Assembly: GCA_002007465.1 (NCBI GenBank)
Contig: LNAC01000273.1
Location: forward strand, 381,643-445,642
Length of the DNA stretch: 64,000 nt
DNA from: Ailurus styani
Lineage: Eukaryota; Chordata; Mammalia; Carnivora; Ailuridae
Direction: 5' to 3'
Shown here: piece after piece, positions 46,335-56,759 of the stretch
How the letters are laid out: each line of letters starts with the position of its first letter
Position numbering within the stretch: position 1 is the stretch's first letter
Position numbers and translations under genes: made by a program
The notes under the pieces: generated by a model
The model's input: the letters and a program-made list of their open reading frames with translations, nothing else
Told to the model about the DNA's origin: nothing
The model's database searches: none

Positions 46335-47215
46335 ACCTCACCTTGTTTCAAATATGCAGGTTCAAAACCTTAGTGCCATCCATGACTTTTTTCTTTCCTT
46401 CCCCACATATCTAGTCTCTTGTGTTGATTTTTCCCTGTGAAATGTCTTTTGATTCAATCCTAATTCCCCTTTTCTGTTAGCACAAGTCCTTGTCTCTTCA
46501 AACTCTGATTATGAGAAAACCTTTCTTTTGGTTTTCTTCTTATTACAACAAATATTTATTGCCTACCACATATGCATCAGATAGAGTGTGAGGTACTTAT
46601 GCTTCTATGCTTCTACGCTCTGTTCTTTTTCTTCTCCAATGCATTCCATATACCGAAAATACACTCTCCTCTGGTCATGCAGAGCCTGTGGAGGTTTTGT
46701 CCCAGTGTAATAAGGCTGAATGCAATGAGGCTGAGTGTGAGGAAGAAGATTGCAGGGATGTGTTTGAGTTGGTGCCATCCAGAGAAGGGAGCAGCTTGAA
46801 CTGATCTGAAATAAGGTGCGTGCCTGGATGGACAGCGTCCTGAGGCCACACCGATGTGCGGGAAATGGGAGAGGAAGCCCTGTTCATCCTGAACTCCTGG
46901 GCCTGTCTCCATTGGAAAGAGGACTGGTGATCAGTGAGTACTTATGAGTCGAAGGATGCCAGTATGTCCTGAGCCACGGCTCCGTGCCAGGCAGTTAGCC
47001 CTCAGCCACCATGGGGCCCCGATTTACACCTTCCATGGTCTCTCCTTCATGACTCACCCTCATGCAACAGTCAGGCCAGTCTTTCCACCTTCATTCCTTT
47101 CTATGTAGTTGCTTAGGTAACTTCTTTTACAAGCCCTGTCTCTCTTTTTCTTGTCCTGAAACAAAATTCATGGTTCAGGTGTTCCTCGATCATATCCAGT
47201 CTTTTGTCATCCACT
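46335..47215. other. noncoding, partly L2-like
   Basis: 46350-46520 and 47030-47160 carry CT-rich L2-like wording. Between them (46600-46910) overlapping short frames on both strands, the longest 99 codons, have no splice support. Confidence 0.3.
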
Positions 47216-47217
47216 AG

Positions 47218-47588
47218 AGACTTCTATACATGGTGAGATTGTGAGCTTTGGGGTCACACTGATGGGATTTTATTCCTGACTCTATTATCTTCCAGTTTTG
47301 TTACATTTGGCAAGTTAACCCACCACTGTAAGACACGGTTTCTGCGTAAGTTTATATGTATATATATACATATTTTTTCCCCTCAAGTTATCTCCATACT
47401 CAACATGGGGTTCAAACTCACAACCCTGAAATCAAGAGTCTTATGCTCTAAAGACAAAGCCAGTCAGGTGCCCCTTGTGTAAGTATATCAAGGGTAGATC
47501 GTAATACCTCCTCAAAAAGTTGTTGTGAGGATTAAATAAGACAGTCTGTTTAATGTAGCTAGTCTGTACTGTGTGCTCAATACACACT
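47218..47588 (+). mobile_element. MIR SINE, plus strand, interrupted
   Basis: Left part: 'GGTGAGATTGTGAGCTTTGGGGTCACACTGATGGG' and 'GCAAGTTAACCCACCACTGTAAGAC'. Right part: 'GTAATACCTCCTCAAAAAGTTGTTGTGAGGATTAAATAAGA' and 'GTACTGTGTGCTCAATACAC'. A minus-strand SINE (47371-47475) splits it. Confidence 0.85.
47371..47475 (-). mobile_element. tRNA-Lys-type SINE, minus strand
   Basis: Reverse complement reads GGGGCACCTGACTGG, a box-B-like GGGTTGTGAGTTTGAACCCC and GTTGAGTATGGAG. It lies inside a MIR. The likely duplication GCGTAAGTTTATAT / GTGTAAGTATATC is imperfect, consistent with age. Confidence 0.8.
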
Positions 47589-47603
47589 GCTCTTAATATT
47601 CTT

Positions 47604-48027
47604 TTTTTTAACATCTTAATTTAATTTTTTTTTCAGTATTCCAAGAATCATTGTTTATGACCACACCCAGTGCTCCAAGCAAAGGAGTGCTCCATGCCCT
47701 CCTTAATACCCACCACCAGGCTCACCCATCCTCCCACCTCCCTCCCTTCCAAAATCCTCAGTTTGTTTCTCAGAGTCCACAGTCTCTCATGCTTCCTCTT
47801 CCCCTCCGATTTACCCCAGTTCACTTTTCCTCTGAGATGCCACCTTATATCAGTTAAAATGGCCAAAATTAGCAAGACAGGAAACAACAAGTGTTGGAGA
47901 GGATATGGAGAAAGGGGAACCCTCTTACACTGTTGGTGGGTTTAAGCGAGCTGGTGCAGCCACTTTGGAAAACAGTGTGGAGATTCCTCAAAAAATTAGA
48001 AATAGAGCTACCCTATGACCCTGCAAT
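47604..48027. mobile_element. L1 insertion with 5' inversion (twin priming)
   Basis: The left part (about 47604-47835) is the L1 3' end in minus orientation, with poly-T at the left and 'CCACACCCAGTGCTCC', 'CCACCACCAGGCTCACCC'. The right part (about 47836-48027) is L1 ORF2 sequence in plus orientation ('CAGTTAAAATGGCCAAAATTAGCAAG', 'ACACTGTTGGTGGG', 'CAGCCACTTTGGAAAACAGTGTGGAG'). The whole is bracketed by the perfect 16-bp duplication TGCTCTTAATATTCTT (47588-47603 and 48028-48043). It has no coding capacity. Confidence 0.93.
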
Positions 48028-48279
48028 TGCTCTTAATATTCTTAATGTTCATCTACATCAGTATCTTGAGGACATCCATGGCCTCGACTTACTTCCTTGA
48101 TATTTCCCATAGCACCTCGTACAGACTGGACAAAGTAATTATCCAATAAATACATAATCGTGCCCAATATATATCAGATGGTTCACTGTAATGAATAATG
48201 CAGTTATTCTCCAAAGAGTGTCACAGGGCCCATCTGAAACGCGCTGTCTGTTCTTGCTATGGTCCATTATTAGTGCCAA

Positions 48280-48800
48280 TTTCATCCTGTCTTCCTGGAC
48301 TCTCATCCTTGTGCTTCATATTACAAGTCACTAAATATTCTGGATTCTTACTTTAGCATCTCTCCCAAATCTCTTCCTCCCTTGTCCTTTCCACTGCCCT
48401 TCCCCTCCCCACCAGCTGTTTTGCTGCTCCAACCTCCCCTGGTGGGTCAGCAGCTCCAACTTCCTTCCCGGATTCCGGCCCCCCCCCCCACCGCTAGGTT
48501 AACTCCCTAACACAGCAGTTTTCATCTGTCTTTCCCCCGCTGCTCATTTACTTACCCAGTAGAGCCCACACTCCTCCGCTTGGTTTTTAACGCTCTTCAT
48601 AAATCTCTTTTCACCTTTCCGAGGAACGTTTACATTTAGCCCCACGTGCTCTCCATTCTAGTCTGGAAAACTTACTCATTGTCCTCGTAACACGCGCTCC
48701 TTATTTCCTCTCCAGAGTTTGGCTGCTGCTCTCTTTCCTGTTTAGAATATCCATTCCCATTCTCATCAGTACAGAGCCTGCCCATCCTTCAAGATGGACT
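48280..48800 (+). mobile_element. L2 LINE 3' part, plus strand, diverged
   Basis: CT-rich L2-like wording with 'GTAGAGCCCACACTCCTCCGCTTGG', 'CTTCATAAATCTC', 'AGCCCCACGTGCTCTCCATTCTAG' and 'TTTAGAATATCCATTCCC'. It contains a C10 run near 48481. Confidence 0.55.
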
Positions 48801-48879
48801 TAGAATTCTATTTTACGCATAGACTCTCTTTCTACACCAACCAACGAGGAATGGCGGACGGCGCGGATCCTGCCACAGA

Positions 48880-49115
48880 GGGTCGAGCGCTCACTATGTG
48901 CCAGGCGCTCTGCCGAGGGCTTCGACTACCGGGAACAACAAGGCTCTGCTCCTGTTCTAACGAATCTCAGTTGTCCCCTCTCTAAACCTCTCAGTACGCA
49001 CTGCATCACTAATTGGATACAAAACACACGTTGCTTATTTCAACCCATGAACACACTGAGACAAGGAAACTGAGGGTTAGGGCGGCCACGTGACTCACTC
49101 GGCTTCATGCAGCTG
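48880..49115 (-). mobile_element. MIR-like fragment, minus strand, CpG-rich
   Basis: 'GAGCGCTCACTATGTGCCAGGCGCTCTGCCGAGGGC' and 'ACTGAGACAAGGAAACTGAGGGTTAGGGCGGCCACGTGACTCA' are reverse-complement MIR wording. Unusually many CpGs remain (48853-48930), which could mean hypomethylation or regulatory use. Confidence 0.5.
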
Positions 49116-49254
49116 GGAAGGGTCTACTTTGTCTCTGAGTGTCCCTAACCGGCCGATAGATTCCTGGTTCGCAGAGTTTTTGGTGATGCTGACAGTACCT
49201 GAGAGGCTAAGCGCCCCATTTGAATTTCTCGAATAAAAACATTTTGACTTTTGT

Positions 49255-49467
49255 GGGACCCCTGGGTGGCTCAGTGGGTTAAGCAACTGCCTTCGGCTCA
49301 GGTCATGATCCCGGAGTCCTGGGATCGAGTCCCGCATTGAGCTTCTTGCTTGGCAGGGAGCCTGCTTCTCTCTCTGCCTACTTGTGCTCTCTCTCTCTCT
49401 CTCTCTGACAAATAAATAAATAAACAAACAAATAAATAAATACCTTTAAAAAATAATTTAAAATTTT
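49255..49467 (+). mobile_element. Can-SINE, plus strand, long mixed tail
   Basis: GGGACCCCTGGGTGGCTCAGTGGGTTAAGC head and a tail of AAATAAATAAATAAACAAAC-type units. The duplication TTTTGACTTTTGT lies at 49242-49254 and 49468-49480. Confidence 0.96.
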
Positions 49468-49484
49468 TTTTGACTTTTGTATAT

Positions 49485-49951
49485 GGATTTTTGGTTTTGC
49501 TTTTGGAACTTTTACAGCTAGAAGTGATCCAAACACCATTGACTTTTGCTTTTTAATACCCCCAGAACACATCCTTTAACCTGATAGCCAGAGGAATGTC
49601 ACAGTCAGAGGTGTCTCAAAATAGTCAATACAACCCTTTCAAATAAGGTAAATATATGCATTAAGCTGTATAAATAGGTGGACTTGTATTAGCATTAGCT
49701 TTGCCTCTAAGCCAACTTACTCCAGAATTTTAGTAACAAATAGAAATGGGTCTGACTTAATTTTTATTTCCCAAATATGGAGAATTCGTATATTTGAAAT
49801 AGACTGCTCTTTGGGCAGGGCTCATGCAGGTAATGGCAAGGTAGGCATGTCTACATCAGCAGGAGCTGTTTTTTAAGCAAGAAAAATATAAACATTCATC
49901 CAAAATCTGTTCCCTCTTGAACGTGTATTTACTTCAGAGAAAAACCTCAGT
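49485..49951. other. unique noncoding sequence
   Basis: Nothing recognised. Confidence 0.35.
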
Positions 49952-49964
49952 AGAAGAGAGTCCT

Positions 49965-50173
49965 GGGCACCTGGGTGGCTCAGTGGGTTAAAGCCTCTGC
50001 TTTCGGCTCAGGTCATGATCTCAGCGTCCTGGGATCGAGGCCCGCATCAGGCTCTCTGCTCAGCAGGGAGCCTGCTTCCTCCTCTCCCTGTCTCTCTGCC
50101 TGCTTCTCTGCCTACTTGTAATCTCTCTCTCTGTATCAAATAAATAAATAAAATCTTAAAAAAAAAAAAAAAA
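49965..50173 (+). mobile_element. Can-SINE, plus strand, mustelid-type, young
   Basis: GGGCACCTGGGTGGCTCAG head, TGGGTTAAAGCCTCTGC, intact CT region, AAATAAATAAATAAAATC and about 15 A. The perfect 13-bp duplication AGAAGAGAGTCCT lies at 49952-49964 and 50174-50186. Confidence 0.98.
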
Positions 50174-50217
50174 AGAAGAGAGTCCTAATTGGGACTTATA
50201 AAAGTTTAACACAGGAT

Positions 50218-50384
50218 GATGTTAAACACTACATTTCCTTTTTTTTTTTTTTTTACACATTCAAAGTAATTTTCCTTTGAAGATGTTTAGGACATTTTGC
50301 NGATGTTAAACACTACATTTCCTTTTTTTTTTTTTTTTACACATTCAAAGTAATTTTCCTTTGAAGATGTTTAGGACATTTTGC
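50218..50384 (+). repeat. exact 83-bp duplication around an N
   Basis: 50218-50300 and 50302-50384 are identical, including the same 16-T run, and are separated only by the N at 50301. This is almost certainly an assembly artefact. Confidence 0.97.
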
Positions 50385-51109
50385 TTTCTCTTTCATCACA
50401 TTTATTTTAAAAAGGTTAATTTTATTTTATGGCCATGTATCTATTTACAAGTAGTCTGCTACTTATCAAGCTGTTACATCTAGATAAATTTGTTGTACAA
50501 ATTCCACGTGAAAGGGGGGCATTCTTGTAGGGAAAAATAGCTACAGTACATAAAGTGCAAAATAGCTGACCAGGGTTTTTATTATCCTAACTTGCATCAT
50601 TTCTGGACCACTGTCACTAGACATTAATTTCTGTAGGGTCAAAAGTTATTCTGCATGCCTATGTGTTGCAAAGTTGCTTTCAATTATTAATAAAACAAGC
50701 AAATATTAAATGAGATGCTCTATATGATACAAAGAAACACAATAAGCTCGCAAATCTGCTTAATTTTATCCCTTTAGTTTTTATAGACTTGTTTAAAAAT
50801 GAGACATAGAACATTCTCTGTACATTTAAACAAACAGCATCTTTATGCTCTCATTCTCAGTGAGTGCCCCTGCTTGTGTATCAAGGTGGGGATATATTTG
50901 TAATTATTATCATTCCATGCTTATCTTTCATTATCAGCTTCATTATCAAGTACCTGTCAACCCTGTTACTAGGAAAGAATAGGAAATTTTTATTTCCCAG
51001 ATTATGAGTGATACTGACCATCTTTCATTTTATTTAAAAATGCTTGCTCCTCTATGAAATTTCCATACATTTCCTTTACCCGTGAGTTACTTGGCAATTT
51101 TTAAATCTT
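50385..51109. other. unique AT-rich sequence
   Basis: Nothing recognised. Confidence 0.35.
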
Positions 51110-51311
51110 TTTTTCTTTTCTTTTTCTTTTTTTTTTTTTTAAGAGAGAGACAGAGAACACTGAGGTGGGAGGAGGGACAGAGAGAGAGGGAGAGAGAATC
51201 CTAAGCTAGGCAAGGAACCTAATGCAGGGTTCAAGCTCATGACTCTGAGATCATGACCTGGGCTGAAGTCAGGAATTGGACGCTTAACCGACTGAGCGAC
51301 CTATGCACCTC
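51110..51311 (-). mobile_element. Can-SINE, minus strand, old and diverged
   Basis: Poly-T, AAGAGAGAGACAGAGAACAC, 'GGGTTCAAGCTCATGACTCTGAGATCATGACC' and 'CGCTTAACCGACTGAGCGACC'. The target-site duplication is no longer clear. Confidence 0.9.
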
Positions 51312-51645
51312 TCAAATCTTGCTATATGGTGAAGATAAGTTATGTATCCAAATTATTATTTTTTTCATAGGACTATCCTATTTTTTCAATGTCCTTTATT
51401 AACTAATCACTCTTTTCTCCACTGGTCTGATATGCAATCTTTACATATTAAATTCTTCTATGGTTTTGTATCTTTCTGGACTTTTAAAACTGTTCTATTT
51501 ATGTTTGCACATGTACATGTATTTGCATGTGTATACACGTGCATGCCACTATTATGCTGTTTTAGTTATTAAAGCATTACAATGCATTTTAATAACTGGA
51601 AGATAGAGTTACCCCTCATGACTTTTCCTTTTAAGACTTCTCATG

Positions 51646-51755
51646 TGGGGCACCTGGATGGCTCAGTTGGTAGAGCCCTAAATTGGTGAGTTCGAGCATG
51701 GGTTGGGTGTGGAGTTTACATACATACATGGATATATACATAAATATTTTTTAAA
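51646..51755 (+). mobile_element. tRNA-Lys-type SINE, plus strand
   Basis: GGGGCACCTGGATGGCTCAGTTGGTAGAGC head, box-B-like GTGAGTTCGAGCATGGGTTGGGTGTGGAG and a TACATACATGGATATA tail. The 13-bp duplication AAGACTTCTCATG / AAGACTTTTCATG (51633-51645, 51756-51768) has one mismatch. Confidence 0.92.
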
Positions 51756-51906
51756 AAGACTTTTCATGGCTCTACTGTGTATTTTTTTACATGAACTCTG
51801 GCATCTGCTTATCTTGTTTCAAAGATACATGGATTGATATTTTATATTAGGATCCGTATTTATAGGTAAACAGGATAAAGGACATCTTCATGATGTGTGT
51901 CTTCTT

Positions 51907-52087
51907 TTTGTTTTAAGATTTTATTTATTTTTTTGACAGAGAGAGAGAGATCACAAGTAGGCAGAGAGGCAGGCAGAGGGAGAGGGGGAAGCAGGCTCCC
52001 TGCTGAGCAGAGAGCCCAATGTGGGACTCGATCCCAGGACCCAAGCCAAAGGCAGAGGCTTAACCCACTGAGCCACCCAGGAGCCCC
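51907..52087 (-). mobile_element. Can-SINE, minus strand, mustelid-type, internal deletion
   Basis: TTAAGATTTTATTTATTTTTTTGACAGAG left end, GGCTTAACCCACTGAGCCACCC right end. The ATCATGACC box is missing (CCAGGACCC runs straight into AAGCC). The perfect 15-bp duplication GATGTGTGTCTTCTT lies at 51892-51906 and 52088-52102. Confidence 0.96.
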
Positions 52088-52102
52088 GATGTGTGTCTTC
52101 TT

Positions 52103-53654
52103 ATCGAAGAACATCAGATTGTATGCTTCTCTATCTATTCCAGTCATTTCTGTTCTTCTGAAGCTTTTAAAGTTTCATCATATGATGTTTGCTCATTTTT
52201 TTAGTTAAATTTTTTCCCGGATATTTTGGATTTTTTCTGTTGCTATTGAGAACAGCAATTGTATTACAATTTATAAGTTTTGAATGACATAATTGGAAAA
52301 TTGAAATGTAGGACATCTTCCCCAGAACATGCTTAGAAATAAAATTTCTATTGAGCCTTTGAATGTAAATGCGTGACTAGAAATGAGCCATAGACTTCTT
52401 GTTGGATAAGAGTCAGGTTTCTATTCTCAGTTTATTGGACTGGAAAATGGATACAAACCACACATGAATTAGCTTTATCTTTCTTACAATTTTCAAGGTA
52501 AAATATTGATTTTATCTGTCTTATAATTACATGTTAGCTCATGGATTTAATCATCTTAAATGTTAAGTTTTCGTGCCTTTTTTCCTCAAAAAGTCAGCAA
52601 GCAAACAAACACAGAAGACAAGAAAAGCACTGCCTAAACTACGCATACCTAATGTTTTCAAGGTGTATATCACTTTTATTGCATGTCAATCTGGGGATTC
52701 TATTCCTTCTTGATATGTGCTGTGACCACTCCTGCTATCACTTGGGCAACCTTGCACATGCACTAACTGAACGGAGATGAAGATCTCTTGAGCTGACCTA
52801 GCATATTCACCATGCTCCTCCAATAATGTTTCTTCCTTCCCCTATGTCAACATACTCCTTAATCACAATGAACCAGCAATTTTTTCTAACCTTCTCTCAA
52901 GTTTCTTGGTCCTTACCATTCCACCAAATCTTAGCATTGATTTTATTAAATCGGCACATAGTCTTAAAAAAAAAAAAAGATGTATCTTATTTAGATGCCA
53001 ATGACAATGTCTTCTCAACACTGCCCACAGCAGAGAGAGGTGAACATACACAGGGAAGGACTACTAAATCACACTGCACATTTTGTATACTCAGCCAAAA
53101 GAAAAGAAGAATTTAATTCCTCCACATCATCTTTTCCCATGTCTCAGTAGCCTGACACCTTCCTCAATCACCTAACTAATGTGCGGAAAGAATGAAAACT
53201 CTTTGAGAAACCAGTGACCCAGAAAGTTACAAACCAAAAATTATGAAGCATCAAATGACATGCTATTTATCATTTTTCTTCATAAAATTCACCACTTACA
53301 CACTCTGCTTAGTGGCTATATAAAAATACTCTCTGTGTGGTTCATATGATTTTAATATGGTATATGTATACATGAGTGTAAGGTCTTTTTATTATAAAAT
53401 TATTACTTGCTTATTAAAGAAACCTTAAAAATAGAGAAGTGTAGGAACAAATCCCTGATTCATTCATGTTCCTAAATTCAAACGCATCCTCTCTTACAAA
53501 TATTTCATGAGCATATATATTCTATATAAAACTTTATTCTGCATAACATATTAAAGGCATTTTCTTTTTATAGTACATTTGAACGGTAAAATAGTTTAAA
53601 AATAAAGTATATAAAATAACAGACTTCTTCCATCATTATGTAGTCTAATTAGCT
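52103..53654. other. unique noncoding stretch
   Basis: About 1.5 kb. No element or exon recognised. A 96-codon plus-strand frame (52826-53116) includes a poly-A run and lacks support. Confidence 0.35.
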
Positions 53655-53712
53655 ACAAGAGACAGTAGAATATAGCATGGCTTAGGAGTCAGACAGATGT
53701 GGGTTCATCAAC
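53655..53712 (+). mobile_element. MIR 5' fragment
   Basis: 'ACAGTAGAATATAGCATGGCTTAGGAGTCAGACAGATGTGGGTTC' is the MIR head. The remainder is not recognisable. Confidence 0.6.
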
Positions 53713-53919
53713 CATATGTGTCTTCTGCTATATGTTCTACACTTTATCCCTATTGATTGAATTGCTGATTTTTAGCTGAGTATATGACCTCCCAAGATGA
53801 GGATGACATGTTCTTGCCTTCTTACAGCTAGCAGTTTTATCCAATACTATGTGAGTGAAATGGCATATAAAATTTCTTGGCTTTATCTTAAAAGTAAGAC
53901 TTTATCTTAAAGCAAGGAT

Positions 53920-54205
53920 GAGCGTGCTCTTTCTTGCCCCTTCCTCTTTTCTGCTGGCTGGAACGCATGTATGAAGGCTGGAGCTCAAGCAGACATTTTG
54001 ATCCCAGTGGCAAAAGCTCACTCCTGGGATGGAGCAAATCTAGAAAAGCGTGGGTCTCTGAGGACTTTGTGGAATGCCATGTTCACCCCAGACTGCCTAC
54101 AGCCATGGGCTTTTCTGATAGAGACTTTTATACGTGTTTAAGTCCCAGTTAAGTTGGACAAGTTCTAAGTCACTTACAGCTTTATCTAATCTAACTAATA
54201 CAATT
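53920..54205 (+). repeat. old LTR/MER-like repeat, copy 3
   Basis: 'TTCTTGCCCCTTCCTCTTTTCTGCTGGCTGGAACGC', 'GAAGGCTGGAGCTCAAGCAGACATTTTG' and 'CAGACTGCCTACAGCC' match the order of 40845-41290. Confidence 0.55.
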
Positions 54206-54721
54206 CTTTCAGTGCCAAATAATAGACGAAGAGTGGTTTATACCAAAAGGATGTGTATTGTTCCCATAAAAACAAAAGAAAACAAAACTAACAAAAAAGC
54301 TCAAAGGCAGGCAATACCAGTGTGGCTTGGCAGCTCACTGCAATTGGCAAGAACCTAGATGATTTTCCTTGTTTACTTCATCATTTTCATCTTTTTTCTC
54401 TAATTCTTTCATGATCCCCAAATGGCTGTTTCAGACTCTAGCATCATCTACTTACATAAAAATGTATAAAGACAAGACGAAAGGGAGCAGAAAGAAAAGA
54501 GGAAAATAAGGTTGTAGGAAGCTATTTTCAAGAAGCCCCCAGCAAATTTGTTCTTAAATCTCATTGACCAGAATTATATCATATGCCCATTCCTAGATTT
54601 AGTACTTGCAAAGGATGTTGGGAGGTTGGGACAACTCTAATCAGTTTAGACTGTTCTCTATTCACCTCTTGGGACTATTTAGCTTTCTTTTTGAACAAAA
54701 TCAGAGCTCCATTAGCAATAA

Positions 54722-54930
54722 ACAGAATGGTTGAAGGATAAGTCATTAGCTTCATCTGTCACACTTGCCTTATGACCTTGACTTTGTGGCATTATCTATG
54801 CAATGGGATGACAATGATGCCCAAATCCTAGGAAATCAAAAGAGATGCTATTTGAAAGGAACTAGTAGAATGCATTGCTCATACTGGATACTTAATATAT
54901 AGTATTTATCATGACTATTATTATTTCTTG
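54722..54930 (+). mobile_element. MIR SINE, plus strand, diverged
   Basis: 'CACACTTGCCTTATGACCTTGACTTTGTGGC', 'CTATGCAATGGGATGACAATGATGCCCA' and 'GAATGCATTGCTCATACTGGATACTTAATA' follow MIR order. Confidence 0.65.
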
Positions 54931-55299
54931 GCGTTGATGTTATGATCCTATGCCAAGGATATTTAGGGTTAGTTTTTGCTTTTTTGGCTATTATCTATAA
55001 CTCTAAAATGGACATCTTTTATATAACCCTTTTTTCCCTCTCTCTCTTTAGCATTCTTTTCTTGGGTATACTACTAGAAGTATAATCGGTGGGTCATTCA
55101 ATATTAGTGTAATAAATTGTGGCCCTTCTGGGATACCACAAAAATTACATAAAAATCAGGAAGTCAAACACTCCTTAAACCTTGGCAAGAATATTGGGCT
55201 ACACATATAGGAAGACTCAGCTTCTAGGAATCATTAATACATTCAAACAGAATCAGTCCTGAAACATGTTCATTTTGCCATGTAGAAATCAATAGAAAT
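54931..55299. other. noncoding, possible old L1 piece
   Basis: 'CTTGGGTATACTACTAGAAGTATAATCGGTGGGTCAT' near 55063-55098 resembles reverse-complement L1 ORF2 wording. Too short and diverged to be sure. Confidence 0.3.
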
Positions 55300-55530
55300 C
55301 AGTGTGGCATAACAGAAAGTTCATTAAACTTGTCTTCAAATTTCTGGCTTGGAATTTCTGCCTTGTCACTATCTGTAAGCTTGGGTATGAGTGTAATCTC
55401 TGTGACTCCATTCACTCACCTATAAAATGGCGATGATAGAACCAGCCTACCTACCTACACGGCAATGACTAAACATATAAGGCAACACTTTCAAAACTGT
55501 AAAGGAATCTAGCTATAGATATGAGTATTA
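55300..55530 (+). mobile_element. MIR SINE, plus strand
   Basis: 'CAGTGTGGCATAACAGAAAGTTCATTAAAC', 'GGAATTTCTGCCTTGTCACTATCTGTAAGCTTGGG', 'CTCACCTATAAAATGGCGATGATAGAACC' and 'CACTTTCAAAACTGTAAAGG' mark a near-full MIR. Confidence 0.85.
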
Positions 55531-55619
55531 GTATCAGTGGAAAAGGTCAGAGATTTAAAAAAAGCAGAAGAATGCTTTCAACTTAATAAAGCAAATACTT
55601 CTGCCTTCCAGACCCAGTT

Positions 55620-55965
55620 CTCAGGATATCAATGCTATTACCTCATTTAATCCTCACAGTACCCTCAGGAAATAAATACCATTATTATGACCACTTTGAT
55701 GAAGAAACTGGTGCAAAGATGTTAAATACCACAAAACAAACTGAGGGTTACTGGGGAGTGGGAGGGTAGGGATAGGGTGGGTGGGTTATGGACATTGGGG
55801 AGGGTTTGTGCTTTGGTGAATGCTGTGAAAGATGTAAGCCTGACGATTCACAGACCTGTACCCCTGGGGCAAAGAATAAAAAAAAAAAAAGATGTTAAAT
55901 ACCTTTCCCACAGTTGCTATAAATTTGAACCAAGGCAGTTTGATTCCAGAAAGCCTGGGCTGAGC
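55620..55965 (-). mobile_element. MIR SINE, minus strand, interrupted by L1
   Basis: 'TTACCTCATTTAATCCTCACAGTACCCTCAGG' and 'GATGAAGAAACTGGTGCAAAGATGTTAAATACC' on the left; 'TTTCCCACAGTTGC', 'AACCAAGGCAGTTTGATTCCAGAAAGCC' on the right. The L1 at 55731-55887 splits it. Confidence 0.8.
55731..55887 (+). mobile_element. 5'-truncated L1 3' end, plus strand
   Basis: G-rich carnivore L1 3' UTR: 'GGGAGTGGGAGGGTAGGGATAGGG', 'GGACATTGGGGAGGGTTTGTGC', 'GACCTGTACCCCTGGGGCAAAGAATAAA' and poly-A. The perfect 16-bp duplication AAAGATGTTAAATACC lies at 55715-55730 and 55888-55903. About 157 bp inserted. Confidence 0.96.
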
Positions 55966-55969
55966 CACA

Positions 55970-56759
55970 ATGCTACAATTTCTGTGTGTTTTTAAAAAAT
56001 GCTAAGATGATTGCCTTTTTCCCAATACCTCAACATCAAATCAGAAGACTTGGACCTAAGTAGCCTCCTGCGGAGCCCACATTTTCCCTTCCCCTGGACA
56101 GAGGGGCCTGAGTGCAGCCACATGAACTTGAAGCAGGAGCTAAGGGGAGACCTGACTCAGGTTGGGCTACTTTTCTCTTTTGTGTGTGAGCACCCTGGTT
56201 CACAGGTGTTGAGGACTGACGAGAAAAGAGCAATCAATCTATCCCTAGGACCAATTGTGGAGAAGGTGGCACTTGTCTTTGATGAGCTTATCTAATGTTT
56301 TACAGCAGCTCCACTCCCTCTGGGTCTTCACATCTCCTGTCCTGCTCTCTTCCCTGCTCGGTGCCTGCCTGGCTCGTTCATGCCTGTTGCTCAGAATTAG
56401 GCTTTCCATCCTTCTAGCTAAAAACCCAGTTTCTATTAGTTTCCTCTTTCAGGGGGCCACATCAATGGACTTATGGACTAGGTAAGATGTTAATAACAGA
56501 AATGAAGCAATGTGCTGATTTTCTTTCCAGAGATAAATGCATTTGAACATATAGGGATGATAGTTAAATTCACAGATGATAAAATTTAGGGCATGAACAG
56601 AAACTGGTAGATGAGGAAAAGTTGTTGGGTAGGATTTTCAATATTCTTCAACTCACACAACTGAGCCTACTCTGTCTCAGACAGGAAGCAAGTAAAAGAA
56701 AGAGATATGGTAAAAAGAAAAAAAAAGGATGGGGTGGGGGGAGGGGAAGAGACATCTCT
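55970..56759. other. unique noncoding sequence
   Basis: Several overlapping frames of 65-94 codons lie at 56011-56485 without splice support. A G-rich piece sits at 56728-56747. Confidence 0.35.

Noticed and set aside
56728..56747. G-rich GGGGTGGGGGGAGGGG as a quadruplex
   Set aside because: Only three clear G runs unless the middle run is divided; weaker than the motif at 55760-55785.
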